From NCBI RefSeq assembly GCF_003014475.1, contig NZ_PYGJ01000009.1:105171-169170 (forward strand): a stretch of 64,000 nucleotides of DNA. Reading direction: 5' to 3'. Position 1 is the stretch's first letter. Every line of letters begins with the position of its first letter. The notes under the pieces are model-generated. The model was not told the DNA's origin. It ran no database searches and was given only the letters and a program-made list of their open reading frames with translations. Source of the DNA: Shimia abyssi. Lineage in GTDB: Bacteria; Pseudomonadota; Alphaproteobacteria; Rhodobacterales; Rhodobacteraceae. The translations under genes and the position numbers were made by a program. Shown in pieces: positions 17,204-24,961 of this stretch.

Positions 17204-17967
17204 CCAACCCAGCTATTCCATCCGCGAGAACCGCGCTGGCTCTGACCATTGGGTTGGCCAGCACAACCTTCGTTTTTGTAGTTGTGAATTACCTGATTTA
17301 CACAGTGCGCTGGGAATTTGCCGTGCTCAATCCCGCCTATATGGCGGAACAACCCCCAACAGTAAGTCGCGCAATTTCAGACCCTTCCATTGGCCCGTCC
17401 TTTGCTATGTGGATGGTGATCTGTGGTCCGCTTCTGGTCTTGGGTTTATCGCTGCAATACCACTCTTACCTCGGGGTGCTGAAACGTCAGGATATTGCAA
17501 CCAAGGCACAGGTTTTTGGCCTTTCGGTGCTCACCGTACTGGCGCTGGTCTTTCAGGTTATGGCCTCGTCCGGAATGGTCATCCTCAGCCAGTTTCGGTT
17601 CCCGAATCATAACGACATGCATATGGTCGGCAGCTACCTGTTCTTCTTTTCTCAGGCATTCTTTACGTTTACGACATTCTTTGTCTCGCGCGCCTATAGT
17701 AAACTTGCCGCGCAGGGCGGGTTGCTCAGTGCACGCGCCTGCCGGTTCCGTGCCCGCCTGATCTGGTTGCCCGCGTTTCTGTCCGCCTTCTATCTCTTTC
17801 TCTTTGTAGCAAAAAGCTATTCCTTTGGCACCATCGACGATGCGCTCTACCAGACTTATGTCACAGTCGAGCTGTTCTTGATGTCGTCATTCCTGATTTA
17901 CATGATGGCCTGGGCGCCAGACAGCGTGATTGCAATCCGTCGTTACTTGGCGTCCCGGTCCACCTGA
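17200..17967 (+). CDS. FRAG1/DRAM/Sfk1-like polytopic membrane protein
   Basis: A 255-residue protein with six predicted spans. It starts at a GTG overlapping the exporter stop. By eye its pattern follows eukaryotic DRAM/FRAG1/Sfk1 proteins: PSIGPSFAMWMVICGPLLVL at the second span, then SGMVILSQFRFPNHNDMHMV with central histidines, then the closing EFLFMSSFLIYMM-like span (VELFLMSSFLIYMMAW). In eukaryotes FRAG1 relatives (PGAP2, Sfk1) act in GPI-anchor remodelling and membrane lipid asymmetry, so a lipid-handling role in this cluster is attractive but inferred. The last 25 bases overlap the convergent CDP-alcohol phosphotransferase gene. Confidence 0.6.
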   Translation: MTNPAIPSARTALALTIGLASTTFVFVVVNYLIYTVRWEFAVLNPAYMAEQPPTVSRAISDPSIGPSFAMWMVICGPLLVLGLSLQYHSYLGVLKRQDIATKAQVFGLSVLTVLALVFQVMASSGMVILSQFRFPNHNDMHMVGSYLFFFSQAFFTFTTFFVSRAYSKLAAQGGLLSARACRFRARLIWLPAFLSAFYLFLFVAKSYSFGTIDDALYQTYVTVELFLMSSFLIYMMAWAPDSVIAIRRYLASRST

Positions 17968-18551
17968 CGCAGCATCTGGGTCGCGCGTCGCATTCTTTGC
18001 AAGGCGGTGAAATGCGACAGGATCGCGAACCCAGCCATGCCCACAGTAATTAGCCAGTTTCCCAGAAAACCCGCACCAATCAACATCGCACACAGATAGA
18101 TCACACGCTCCAGCCGCTCAAAGAAATCAGGCCAGTCCTCGTTGCTGATCTCCATCTCGATCGCCGTGCGCGCCTTGGCATAGGACGTGATGACGCTGCC
18201 GGAAAAACACGCCAGCGCCAGTGGCCATAGGTCGTGCATATAGGCCACTGTCGCCAGCACGGCCAACTCCTGATAGCGGTCCACCATCGCGTCAAAATAC
18301 CCGCCCGCCTTGCTGCGCATTTCCCGCCGCCGCGCCACGGCGCCATCAAGCGCGTCAAAGGCAAAGGCCACCGCCAGCGTGGCGCCGTACAAAACAGCCG
18401 AGCCGTGCAGCATATAGGCCCCAGACATCAACAGGATCAGCACCAGCCCGGTGAACGTCACCTGATTGGGTGTAAACCCGGCCTTGACCAGCGGTGTCGA
18501 CATCGACTCCCAGATCGGATCAATCTTTGCTTTCAACAACCCGTCAATCAT
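17943..18551 (-). CDS. CDP-alcohol phosphotransferase, phosphatidylinositol-phosphate synthase-like
   Basis: A 202-residue integral membrane enzyme. The family signature D(x2)DG(x2)AR(x8)G(x3)D(x3)D is perfect: D66, D69, G70, A73, R74, G83, D87, D91. The later SYAKARTAIEMEIS block resembles the conserved region after the signature in phosphatidyl- and archaetidyl-inositol-phosphate synthases, which join a CDP-activated lipid to inositol-1-phosphate. With an inositol-3-phosphate synthase and a CdsA-like gene in the same region, an inositol headgroup is a reasonable inference. It lies 13 bases after the FGGY kinase stop with AAGGGAAG before its ATG, so the two form one operon. Confidence 0.82.
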   Translation of the reverse strand: MIDGLLKAKIDPIWESMSTPLVKAGFTPNQVTFTGLVLILLMSGAYMLHGSAVLYGATLAVAFAFDALDGAVARRREMRSKAGGYFDAMVDRYQELAVLATVAYMHDLWPLALACFSGSVITSYAKARTAIEMEISNEDWPDFFERLERVIYLCAMLIGAGFLGNWLITVGMAGFAILSHFTALQRMRRATQMLRQVDRDAK

Positions 18552-18564
18552 TGCCTTGCTTCCC

Positions 18565-20109
18565 TTAGTCGTGCCGATAGCTTCGGATCACATCCCGCCG
18601 AATTTTGTCAAGCCGTTCTGCCCGCGCATCCATCAGCGCTGCTCGCGTTGGATCGGGGGCGTATTCGGCCTCTGCGCGCCCCTTAAGGCCCCGCGACGCC
18701 TCAGTTGCGCTTGTGGCCCAGCCCATCGCAGGCGCGGCCAGCGTTGCCGCCCCAAGCACGCCTGCGTGCCGTGCCGCACCCACGCGCAGTTCACGGTTCA
18801 GGCTGTCGGCCAGCAGTTGCGCAAACACCGGGTTGGCCGCAGCCCCTCCCACCAAAGCAATAGGGCCAGTCTGCTGTGCCCCACGCTCCTTGAGCACGTT
18901 CTCAAACGCCCACCGCAGGTTCAGCGCAACCCCCTCGGCGCTCGCACGCATCATCGCCACCCGATCATGCGCCAGCCCCAGCCCGTGGAACGTGCCGCGC
19001 AGAGTGTGATCATCCACCGGCACCCGTTCACCCGCCAACCACGGCAGGAAAAACGGATCATCCGGCTGTATCTCTCCCATATCTGCCACCGCGTCCGCCA
19101 CCGGCTTGCCCAGCAATTGCGCCGCCCAGTCCAGCGCCGAGCCGGCGCTTTCCTGTGTGGCGATCAACAGCGGGCGGTACGCCAGCCCTGACGTAATCGT
19201 CGCATAGGCGTGTGGGATGCTCACCCGGCGGCTATCAAAGAACCCTGCGATCCACGCACTGGTGGCCATGCTGATATGCAGCGCGCCGTCCTCTACCTCA
19301 CCGGTGCCCAGCGCCGCCGCCGTCACATCCGACGTGCCGCCAATCACTTCGACCTGTGCGCCCAGACCCAGCTCTTGCGCGGAAGTTGTCGTCAGCGTTC
19401 CAACCGGCGCGTCGCCCTGCACAATCGCGGGCAGCTTGTCCAACGGCACACCCGCCATCCGCGCCAGCGTACCCGACCACCCTTCGCGACCACGCCGCGT
19501 GTTCATCACCCATGTCAGGTTGGCCGATTCCGGAATGGTTGTGATCTCGCCGCAGGCCCTATGCACCAACCAATCGCGCACATCCAGAAACCATCGGGTC
19601 CGGTCAAACACGTCGGGTTCATGATCCCGCAACCACAGCATCTTGGCTGTCGGGTCCATCCCGTTCTGGGCCGGTGCGCCATTGGCCAGCGCCAGCCACA
19701 ATAACCCCTTATCCAGTCGATACCCGCGAATGCCCGGAAACCCGCCAACCAGTCGCCGCCCCTCAACCGCACCGCGCTTGTCCATCCATGTCAGGCAATT
19801 GCGCAACGGTATGCCGTTTTCATCCGCGCAAATGACACCGCATATCTGGCTGCAAAACACCACCGCGCCTACGCGCTCGCGCAATCCCGGCAGCGCCTCG
19901 TGCAAAGCTGCGACCGCCTGAACCAGCGCAGCCCACCAATCCTCGGGGGCCTGCTCGGCGCGTCCACCGGGCGCCAGATGCAGCGGATAGGGGGCCATAC
20001 TGCGGGCAAGTATCGTCAGATCGCCGTCGACCACCCCGGCCTTAACGCCCGAGGTGCCAAAGTCTGCCGATATCACCAGATCGCCGCGCGCCAATGCCCC
20101 GTTCCACAA
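18565..20109 (-). CDS. FGGY-family carbohydrate/polyol kinase
   Basis: An ATP-dependent sugar or polyol kinase of about 510 residues, closest in style to xylulokinases. The N-terminal phosphate loop reads ISADFGTSGVKAGVVD; the second ATPase-fold block is IGGTSDVTAAALGTG, and PIALVGGAAANPVFAQLLAD is the adenosine motif. The outermost start is TTG 20109; an internal TTG five codons later is also possible, so the N terminus is uncertain. It precedes the inositol-phosphate-synthase-like gene in the same operon. It might phosphorylate a polyol used as a lipid headgroup, or simply a catabolic sugar; the sequence alone does not decide. Confidence 0.85.
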   Translation of the reverse strand: MWNGALARGDLVISADFGTSGVKAGVVDGDLTILARSMAPYPLHLAPGGRAEQAPEDWWAALVQAVAALHEALPGLRERVGAVVFCSQICGVICADENGIPLRNCLTWMDKRGAVEGRRLVGGFPGIRGYRLDKGLLWLALANGAPAQNGMDPTAKMLWLRDHEPDVFDRTRWFLDVRDWLVHRACGEITTIPESANLTWVMNTRRGREGWSGTLARMAGVPLDKLPAIVQGDAPVGTLTTTSAQELGLGAQVEVIGGTSDVTAAALGTGEVEDGALHISMATSAWIAGFFDSRRVSIPHAYATITSGLAYRPLLIATQESAGSALDWAAQLLGKPVADAVADMGEIQPDDPFFLPWLAGERVPVDDHTLRGTFHGLGLAHDRVAMMRASAEGVALNLRWAFENVLKERGAQQTGPIALVGGAAANPVFAQLLADSLNRELRVGAARHAGVLGAATLAAPAMGWATSATEASRGLKGRAEAEYAPDPTRAALMDARAERLDKIRRDVIRSYRHD

Positions 20110-20204
20110 TGGTTATTCTCTGAATGGGTCTGGCACGGTTCCCCTTGCCAGCGCAACCGCGCATATCTACTTGCGTTGTCATTCACATTTCGCAAGATGC
20201 ACCC

Positions 20205-21194
20205 ATGACCAGCCCAGCACCTTCCCAAACCACATTGCCCGACTTTGCCGATAACACCATGGATGTCGTGATCATGTGGGTTGACGACCAGTTTCCCGGA
20301 TATCAGGACACGTTTAGCCAGTATTCGGAAACGTCACATGACAAGAACCCGAACCGGACACGGGATAACCTCGAATTGTTGCGGTTCAATCTGCGCGCGC
20401 TGGATGCGTTTTTGCCCCAGATGCGCAACCTTTACCTCTTCACAATGCGTCCACAGGTGCCTGACTGGCTCAAGACAGACCACCCCAACCTGCGCGTTGT
20501 ACACCACGACGAGGTGGCTGATCCCGCCATTCTACCAACGTTCAATTCGTTTTCGATCATGTCGCATGTGCACCTGCTGCCGGGCCTGTCCGAACACTAC
20601 TTGTTCCTCGAAGACGACATGATGCTGACCCGGCCCGATGTGTTGGAGGTCCTGCAACGCGACGGCCTGCCGCTTTCGATGTTTCGTGGCAAGATCACCA
20701 GGAACGCAGACGAGCTTCACCCTGAAAGGGATGGCCCGTGGAACCACGCACTTGCCAATGCCAACCGTATCCTGAACGCGGCCTATGCGCCGTCACCCCG
20801 TGAATACGCCTTCCACGGACCGCGCCTTTTTCAAAAGTCGCAGGTTGCCGCGCTGGCTGAGACGTTTTCAGACGCATTTGCGCAAACCCGCGCAACCCGG
20901 TTCCGCGATGGGTCCAACATACCACTCGAGTATTTCTATCCACACGCCATGGTCGACCAAGGTCTGGCGCACAAAGCAACCCGCGCCGAGACAGATGCCG
21001 TCGAAGGCTACGCCTCGCTTGAAAACTTCCTGCCATGGACATGGTTTCAGCTGTGGAAACTCAAACGCCAGCGCCCCTTCAGCTACACACTGAACGACAG
21101 CTTTGGCAGCCGACCAAATCCGCGTGTGGAACGGTACGTGAAATCGTGGCTCAACCGCGAGTTCCCGAACCCATCACGATTTGAAAGGCACTAG
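20205..21194 (+). CDS. Stealth-family sugar-phosphate transferase
   Basis: A 329-residue Stealth protein, the family of hexose-1-phosphate transferases that build phosphodiester-linked surface polysaccharides. Conserved region 1 reads DVVIMWVDDQFPGYQ. Region 2 includes RDNLELLRFNLRALDAFLP, NLYLFTMRPQVPDW and HYLFLEDDMMLTRPD. Region 3 contains YAFHGPRLFQKS. The ATG at 20205 is used; an upstream in-frame ATG at 20124 would add 27 residues not typical of the family. The gene is divergent from the FGGY kinase and convergent with the PimA-like gene. Relatives include the GlcNAc-1-phosphotransferase catalytic domain and SacB/CpsY capsule enzymes. Confidence 0.87.
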   Translation: MTSPAPSQTTLPDFADNTMDVVIMWVDDQFPGYQDTFSQYSETSHDKNPNRTRDNLELLRFNLRALDAFLPQMRNLYLFTMRPQVPDWLKTDHPNLRVVHHDEVADPAILPTFNSFSIMSHVHLLPGLSEHYLFLEDDMMLTRPDVLEVLQRDGLPLSMFRGKITRNADELHPERDGPWNHALANANRILNAAYAPSPREYAFHGPRLFQKSQVAALAETFSDAFAQTRATRFRDGSNIPLEYFYPHAMVDQGLAHKATRAETDAVEGYASLENFLPWTWFQLWKLKRQRPFSYTLNDSFGSRPNPRVERYVKSWLNREFPNPSRFERH

Positions 21195-21201
21195 CGCGAC
21201 C

Positions 21202-22308
21202 CTAGATTGCGTCCCGATACAAGGTTTCGTACGCCGGCCCCACGGTCCGCACATCAAAGCGTTGGGCCTGTGACAACGCCCAACGACGCATCTGTTCCAG
21301 CTTTGCCGGATGTTCGGCAAAGTCCAAGATCTTGCGGCACAGCCCCCAGGATTCGCCCGGCGTCACCAGCAATTCGCGCCCCGGACCTGTCAAAACCGAT
21401 GCAAACCCCGCATTGGCGGCTGCAATCGGCACGGTCCCAGCCGCCATGGCCTCGGCCAATATCAATCCAAAGCTTTCGCCGTATAGGGCCGGGGCAACCA
21501 ACAGGTCCGCTGACGCCACCAGCTCCCGTGCCGCGTCGTCCTTGGGTGGGGGCTGAAACGACACACCGCCGATGTCACTATGCTTGACCTGATCGCGCAA
21601 CAACCCTTCCTCAGGCCCGCTCCCGGCAATGATCAGCTCGGCTTCGGGCCGTTCATCGTGCACCCGCTTCCATGCTTCCAACAGCACCGCCACGCCTTTG
21701 CGTTCTTCCAAACGCCCCAGATACACCACCCGAAGCCGATCTGACTCGACAGCGTTCTGACCAGCAACGCGCCAGTCCGAAAGATCGATGGCAGGCGCCA
21801 TAACTGACGGCTGAGGCTTTGCCTTGGCCGCGTTCCATTGCGCCAGCGGCGCGTCCGACGGTACAACGACAGCCTTCAATCGTTTGTTGAAATAATGGGC
21901 GCTGCGGCGCAGGTACCACGCGGTTGGATCAAACACCGACATCTTGGGCAATGTCGCATGAAATGTCCCAATCGACGGAACCCCCAGCGCGCGCCAGACC
22001 TGCCACGCCAGCATGGGAGTCCACGGCGTATGCAAATGCGCCACCTCCGCTCCCCAATCGCGCAGCTCTTCGACACAGGCGCGGATTTCTTCGCGCCGCG
22101 CATGTGCCATTTCGAAACGGGTGCCATGGATCGACACGTTGCGGCACTTTCCCAGCGCCATTAACCCCGGTATTTGGGCGTTTCCGGGTGGGGCCACAAT
22201 CCGTACCTCATGCCCCTGATCACACAGCCACGCGCTCAGATCACGGATATGGCTTTGCACCCCGCCGGGTCGATTCATGGCATAAGGTGTGATCTGAACA
22301 ATCTTCAT
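21202..22308 (-). CDS. GT4 glycosyltransferase resembling phosphatidylinositol mannosyltransferase PimA
   Basis: A 368-residue GT-B enzyme. Its N terminus (ITPYAMNRPGGVQSH, residues 6-20) and nucleotide-sugar half (YLGRLEERKGVAVLL with R199 and K204; YGESFGLILAEAMAAGT with E278 and E286) match the layout of mycobacterial PimA, including the catalytic-type histidine H117 in GTFHA. PimA transfers mannose from GDP-mannose to phosphatidylinositol on the inner leaflet. The ATG overlaps the stop of the upstream CDP-alcohol phosphotransferase gene (ATGA), so the two are translated together, which supports a lipid acceptor. Donor sugar and acceptor are inference; other GT4 enzymes share most motifs. 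Confidence 0.82.
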   Translation of the reverse strand: MKIVQITPYAMNRPGGVQSHIRDLSAWLCDQGHEVRIVAPPGNAQIPGLMALGKCRNVSIHGTRFEMAHARREEIRACVEELRDWGAEVAHLHTPWTPMLAWQVWRALGVPSIGTFHATLPKMSVFDPTAWYLRRSAHYFNKRLKAVVVPSDAPLAQWNAAKAKPQPSVMAPAIDLSDWRVAGQNAVESDRLRVVYLGRLEERKGVAVLLEAWKRVHDERPEAELIIAGSGPEEGLLRDQVKHSDIGGVSFQPPPKDDAARELVASADLLVAPALYGESFGLILAEAMAAGTVPIAAANAGFASVLTGPGRELLVTPGESWGLCRKILDFAEHPAKLEQMRRWALSQAQRFDVRTVGPAYETLYRDAI

Positions 22309-22967
22309 TCAATAACTCGGGTCAGCGCGTCAAGGATGTCGCCGATGCTGTAAACCAGCACCGCGATAACAGCCAGATACATGTAGGGCCCGGACAGGAA
22401 CAACAGCGGCACTAATCCGCTCAACCCATTTAGAAACCACATAATACCCCACATCTTGGGCCCGTCATCATCGGACTCGCCCTCTGGTACGCTGTCATTG
22501 CACACCCGCGCAAATAACCTCAGCCACCCGGCGGCGAACCCAATCATCGTCCAGAATGTGCCACCATCACCCAATCGATCCGCCAACAACCCGATCGAGG
22601 CGTAAAGCACACCCCATTGGAACATATCCACCAGGAAATCGTACCGAGCACCCGCCGCCGAATCCGTGCCACAAGCCCGCGCCATAGACCCATCAGCGCA
22701 ATCAAGAACCTGAAACAAAAACGCCAATACAAAGCAAACCGATCCTGCCAGCCACAGTGGCAAAAACCCGGCCATCACCGGAATCAACGTCACAACACCC
22801 AAAGCCACCACAGTTACGCGTGTCGGCGTGGTCGATGTCTTCAGCAATAGCCATGCCAGCACCGTGCCCAACCCCCGATAAAGCAGGTACACGGACCAGT
22901 TTGTCCCCTTTTCCGCCTGCGCCGTCGCGCGATTGGCGGAAGCGACCTGTTTGAATGTGTATTGCAT
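22305..22967 (-). CDS. CDP-alcohol phosphotransferase (second copy)
   Basis: A 220-residue membrane enzyme with a perfect CDP-alcohol phosphotransferase signature: D89, D92, G93, A96, R97, G106, D110, D114 (DCADGSMARACGTDS region), followed by further hydrophobic spans. Start: ATG 22967; a GTG at 23012 would add 15 residues. The N-terminal arm (ATAQAEKGTNWSVYLLYRGL) differs from the first copy at 17943-18551, and the style recalls the phosphotransferase half of archaeal IPCT-DIPPS enzymes. It is divergent from a cytidylyltransferase that could supply its CDP-headgroup substrate and is translationally coupled to the PimA-like gene. Confidence 0.82.
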   Translation of the reverse strand: MQYTFKQVASANRATAQAEKGTNWSVYLLYRGLGTVLAWLLLKTSTTPTRVTVVALGVVTLIPVMAGFLPLWLAGSVCFVLAFLFQVLDCADGSMARACGTDSAAGARYDFLVDMFQWGVLYASIGLLADRLGDGGTFWTMIGFAAGWLRLFARVCNDSVPEGESDDDGPKMWGIMWFLNGLSGLVPLLFLSGPYMYLAVIAVLVYSIGDILDALTRVIE

Positions 22968-23055
22968 AGGAAACGTGCCTGTTATGTCGCTTGCGGATAG
23001 ACCAGACCTCACATAGGGTCCGCGCCATTCTTAATCTGTTTTGGAAACGGAAAAC

Positions 23056-23814
23056 ATGGCTGATTTGAGCGCACTGATCCTTGCCGCAGGCCGCGGTGTT
23101 CGTATGGGGCCACGGGGCCGACTGACACCCAAGGGATTGCTCGAAATCGAGGGCACACCGCTTGTCGCGCGCTCGGTCAACCTGTTGCGCGCGCGCGGCA
23201 TTCGCCATATCCGTATCGTGACCGGCCATCTCAACGACCAGTACGAGGCGATTTTTGCGGCTGCGTCTGATGTCGAATTGATCCACAACCCGATTTACGA
23301 CACGACGGGCTCTCTGCGCTCGCTTGTGACGGGTCTCGATGGGGTGTCTGGTCACGTGGTGGTACTCGAATCCGATGTGATCTACGAAGCCCGGGCGCTG
23401 TCGCCAGTTGTGGCCGGTGAAACACGTCTGATCGTGTCTGGCGAGACCAACGCCACCGACGAGGTCTACGTCTGGTCCCGCCCCGGTGCCAACGGTGCGC
23501 CAGCATTCGATACAATGTCCAAGGATATCAACGCACAACCCGCTCCGCATTTCGGAGAGCTTCTGGGGATCACATGTTTCTCAGCTGCGCAGGTTTTGCG
23601 CTTGCGGGCCGCGGCGCAAACCGTGCTGGCCGAGGATCGCAAGGCTGATTACGAATCCGCCGTGATCGAACTGGCGCGCGACACGGATATCGAAGCTGTT
23701 CTGTTAGAAGACCTTGCCTGGACCGAAATTGACGACGAAACCATGTTTGCCCGTGCGATCAATACAGTCTGGCCGCAAATCGTGGCGCGCGACGGGATCA
23801 AACAAAGCGCCTGA
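23056..23814 (+). CDS. CTP:phospho-alcohol cytidylyltransferase (LicC/PntC/IPCT-like)
   Basis: A 252-residue nucleotidyltransferase. The N terminus LSALILAAGRGVRMG plus RLTPKGLLEIEGTPL is the nucleotide-binding loop; NPIYDTTGSLRSL and VVLESDVIYEA are substrate and metal blocks, and the C-terminal WTEIDDETMFARA is typical of LicC, PntC and inositol-1-phosphate cytidylyltransferases. Such enzymes make CDP-choline, CDP-aminoethylphosphonate or CDP-inositol. Inositol-phosphate synthase and two CDP-alcohol phosphotransferases nearby make CDP-inositol an attractive product, but choline or another phospho-alcohol is not excluded. ATG 23056 is preferred to an in-frame TTG five codons earlier. It is convergent with the LptG-like gene. 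Confidence 0.8.
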   Translation: MADLSALILAAGRGVRMGPRGRLTPKGLLEIEGTPLVARSVNLLRARGIRHIRIVTGHLNDQYEAIFAAASDVELIHNPIYDTTGSLRSLVTGLDGVSGHVVVLESDVIYEARALSPVVAGETRLIVSGETNATDEVYVWSRPGANGAPAFDTMSKDINAQPAPHFGELLGITCFSAAQVLRLRAAAQTVLAEDRKADYESAVIELARDTDIEAVLLEDLAWTEIDDETMFARAINTVWPQIVARDGIKQSA

Positions 23815-23833
23815 TGCGCTTACCCGGCTTAGT

Positions 23834-24961
23834 TCATCGCCGCCGCAGATACCCGGCTTGCCGCAGTTGCAGGTAAGTTGACATCGCAAGCGCTATCGCC
23901 AATGGCAGCATTGCCGCCACATAGGGCGATATGCGCCCGTGTATCCCCAACGCCCAGAACACCCTGACCGACACCAGTGTCACGTACCCGACCGTGGCCA
24001 GAATCAACAACCTGAACGGCGCCAATCTTCGCGCTCGCCGCCCTGCCATGGCCAAACTCGCCCCTAGCAGGGCAAAAATACCAGGCAGGAAAAAAGCCAT
24101 GTTTCGAAAGGCCAGAGTGGTGCGCGCATCGTCGGCAACTCTTGTACCGTCCAACTGAGCAATCCGGCGTAAATGCTTGTTGGGAATGTAATATCCATTT
24201 ACGTCCAGCCACCGCAGCCCCTCGATGTTGAGTGGTAGAACCATCCGCATTTTTTCAGATGTCTGCGTCGCATTCCCTGTCGACTGTTCGTCATTTTCCC
24301 AAAGTGTCACTCCGTGCAACACCCATTCGTTGCCAAGAGTATTCTGATCCGCACGCTCAGCAAACACGATCCGGCTGAGGGTGGGATCATCAACGCCCGC
24401 AAAGATCTGCAAGTTGCGCAGCTCTGGGTTTGCCCCCCGCGTCACCTCAGCCCGCATCGCCAAACCATCGCTGACAAACCAGCGCCCGCCCAGCTCTGTA
24501 TGTGCAAACCAGCGTCCGTAGTTCCCTAGGTTCAGGCTGACCTGTGTCGCCACTGCCGGTGGACGCAGCCAGTTCTGGAACGTCCACTGAACCGTTCCAG
24601 TCACAATCCCCACCATCATCAGCGCGCTAAGCACCAATGTTGGCGGCGCCCCCGCCGCAGACAGGATTACATCCTCCAACCGCTGAAACCGCAGTAATGT
24701 CGCCACGCCAGCCCCAATCAGCGTCGCCATGCCCAAAAGGCGGGTCACGATATCGATCGCCCGAAACCCTAAATATGGTAAAAGCAATTGCATAACGCCG
24801 GTCTCACGTTCGGCGGCGCGCTGCTGAATGCGATCCATGTTGTCGCTCAGATCAATCGTCAACGCGATGATCAAAAGCGTAAACATCACAAACCCAATGG
24901 CCTGCAAATAGTTTGCCACCATGCGCCGAACCGCAAGCCCGCTATGCGCACGCCAACTCAA
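23834..24961 (-). CDS. LptG-like YjgP/YjgQ-family permease
   Basis: A 375-residue permease with the LptF/LptG layout: N-terminal spans (RRMVANYLQAIGFVMFTLLI), a hydrophilic periplasmic jellyroll-like middle (about 130-275) and three C-terminal spans (NMAFFLPGIFALLGASLAMA). It overlaps the LptF-like gene by 4 bases. Normal LptF/LptG extract lipopolysaccharide from the inner membrane with LptB; here the pair is embedded at the end of a putative sphingoid/inositol lipid operon. I infer a dedicated exporter for that lipid. It is more divergent than usual housekeeping LptG and has no lptA/C/D neighbours. Confidence 0.82.
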   Translation of the reverse strand: MSWRAHSGLAVRRMVANYLQAIGFVMFTLLIIALTIDLSDNMDRIQQRAAERETGVMQLLLPYLGFRAIDIVTRLLGMATLIGAGVATLLRFQRLEDVILSAAGAPPTLVLSALMMVGIVTGTVQWTFQNWLRPPAVATQVSLNLGNYGRWFAHTELGGRWFVSDGLAMRAEVTRGANPELRNLQIFAGVDDPTLSRIVFAERADQNTLGNEWVLHGVTLWENDEQSTGNATQTSEKMRMVLPLNIEGLRWLDVNGYYIPNKHLRRIAQLDGTRVADDARTTLAFRNMAFFLPGIFALLGASLAMAGRRARRLAPFRLLILATVGYVTLVSVRVFWALGIHGRISPYVAAMLPLAIALAMSTYLQLRQAGYLRRR

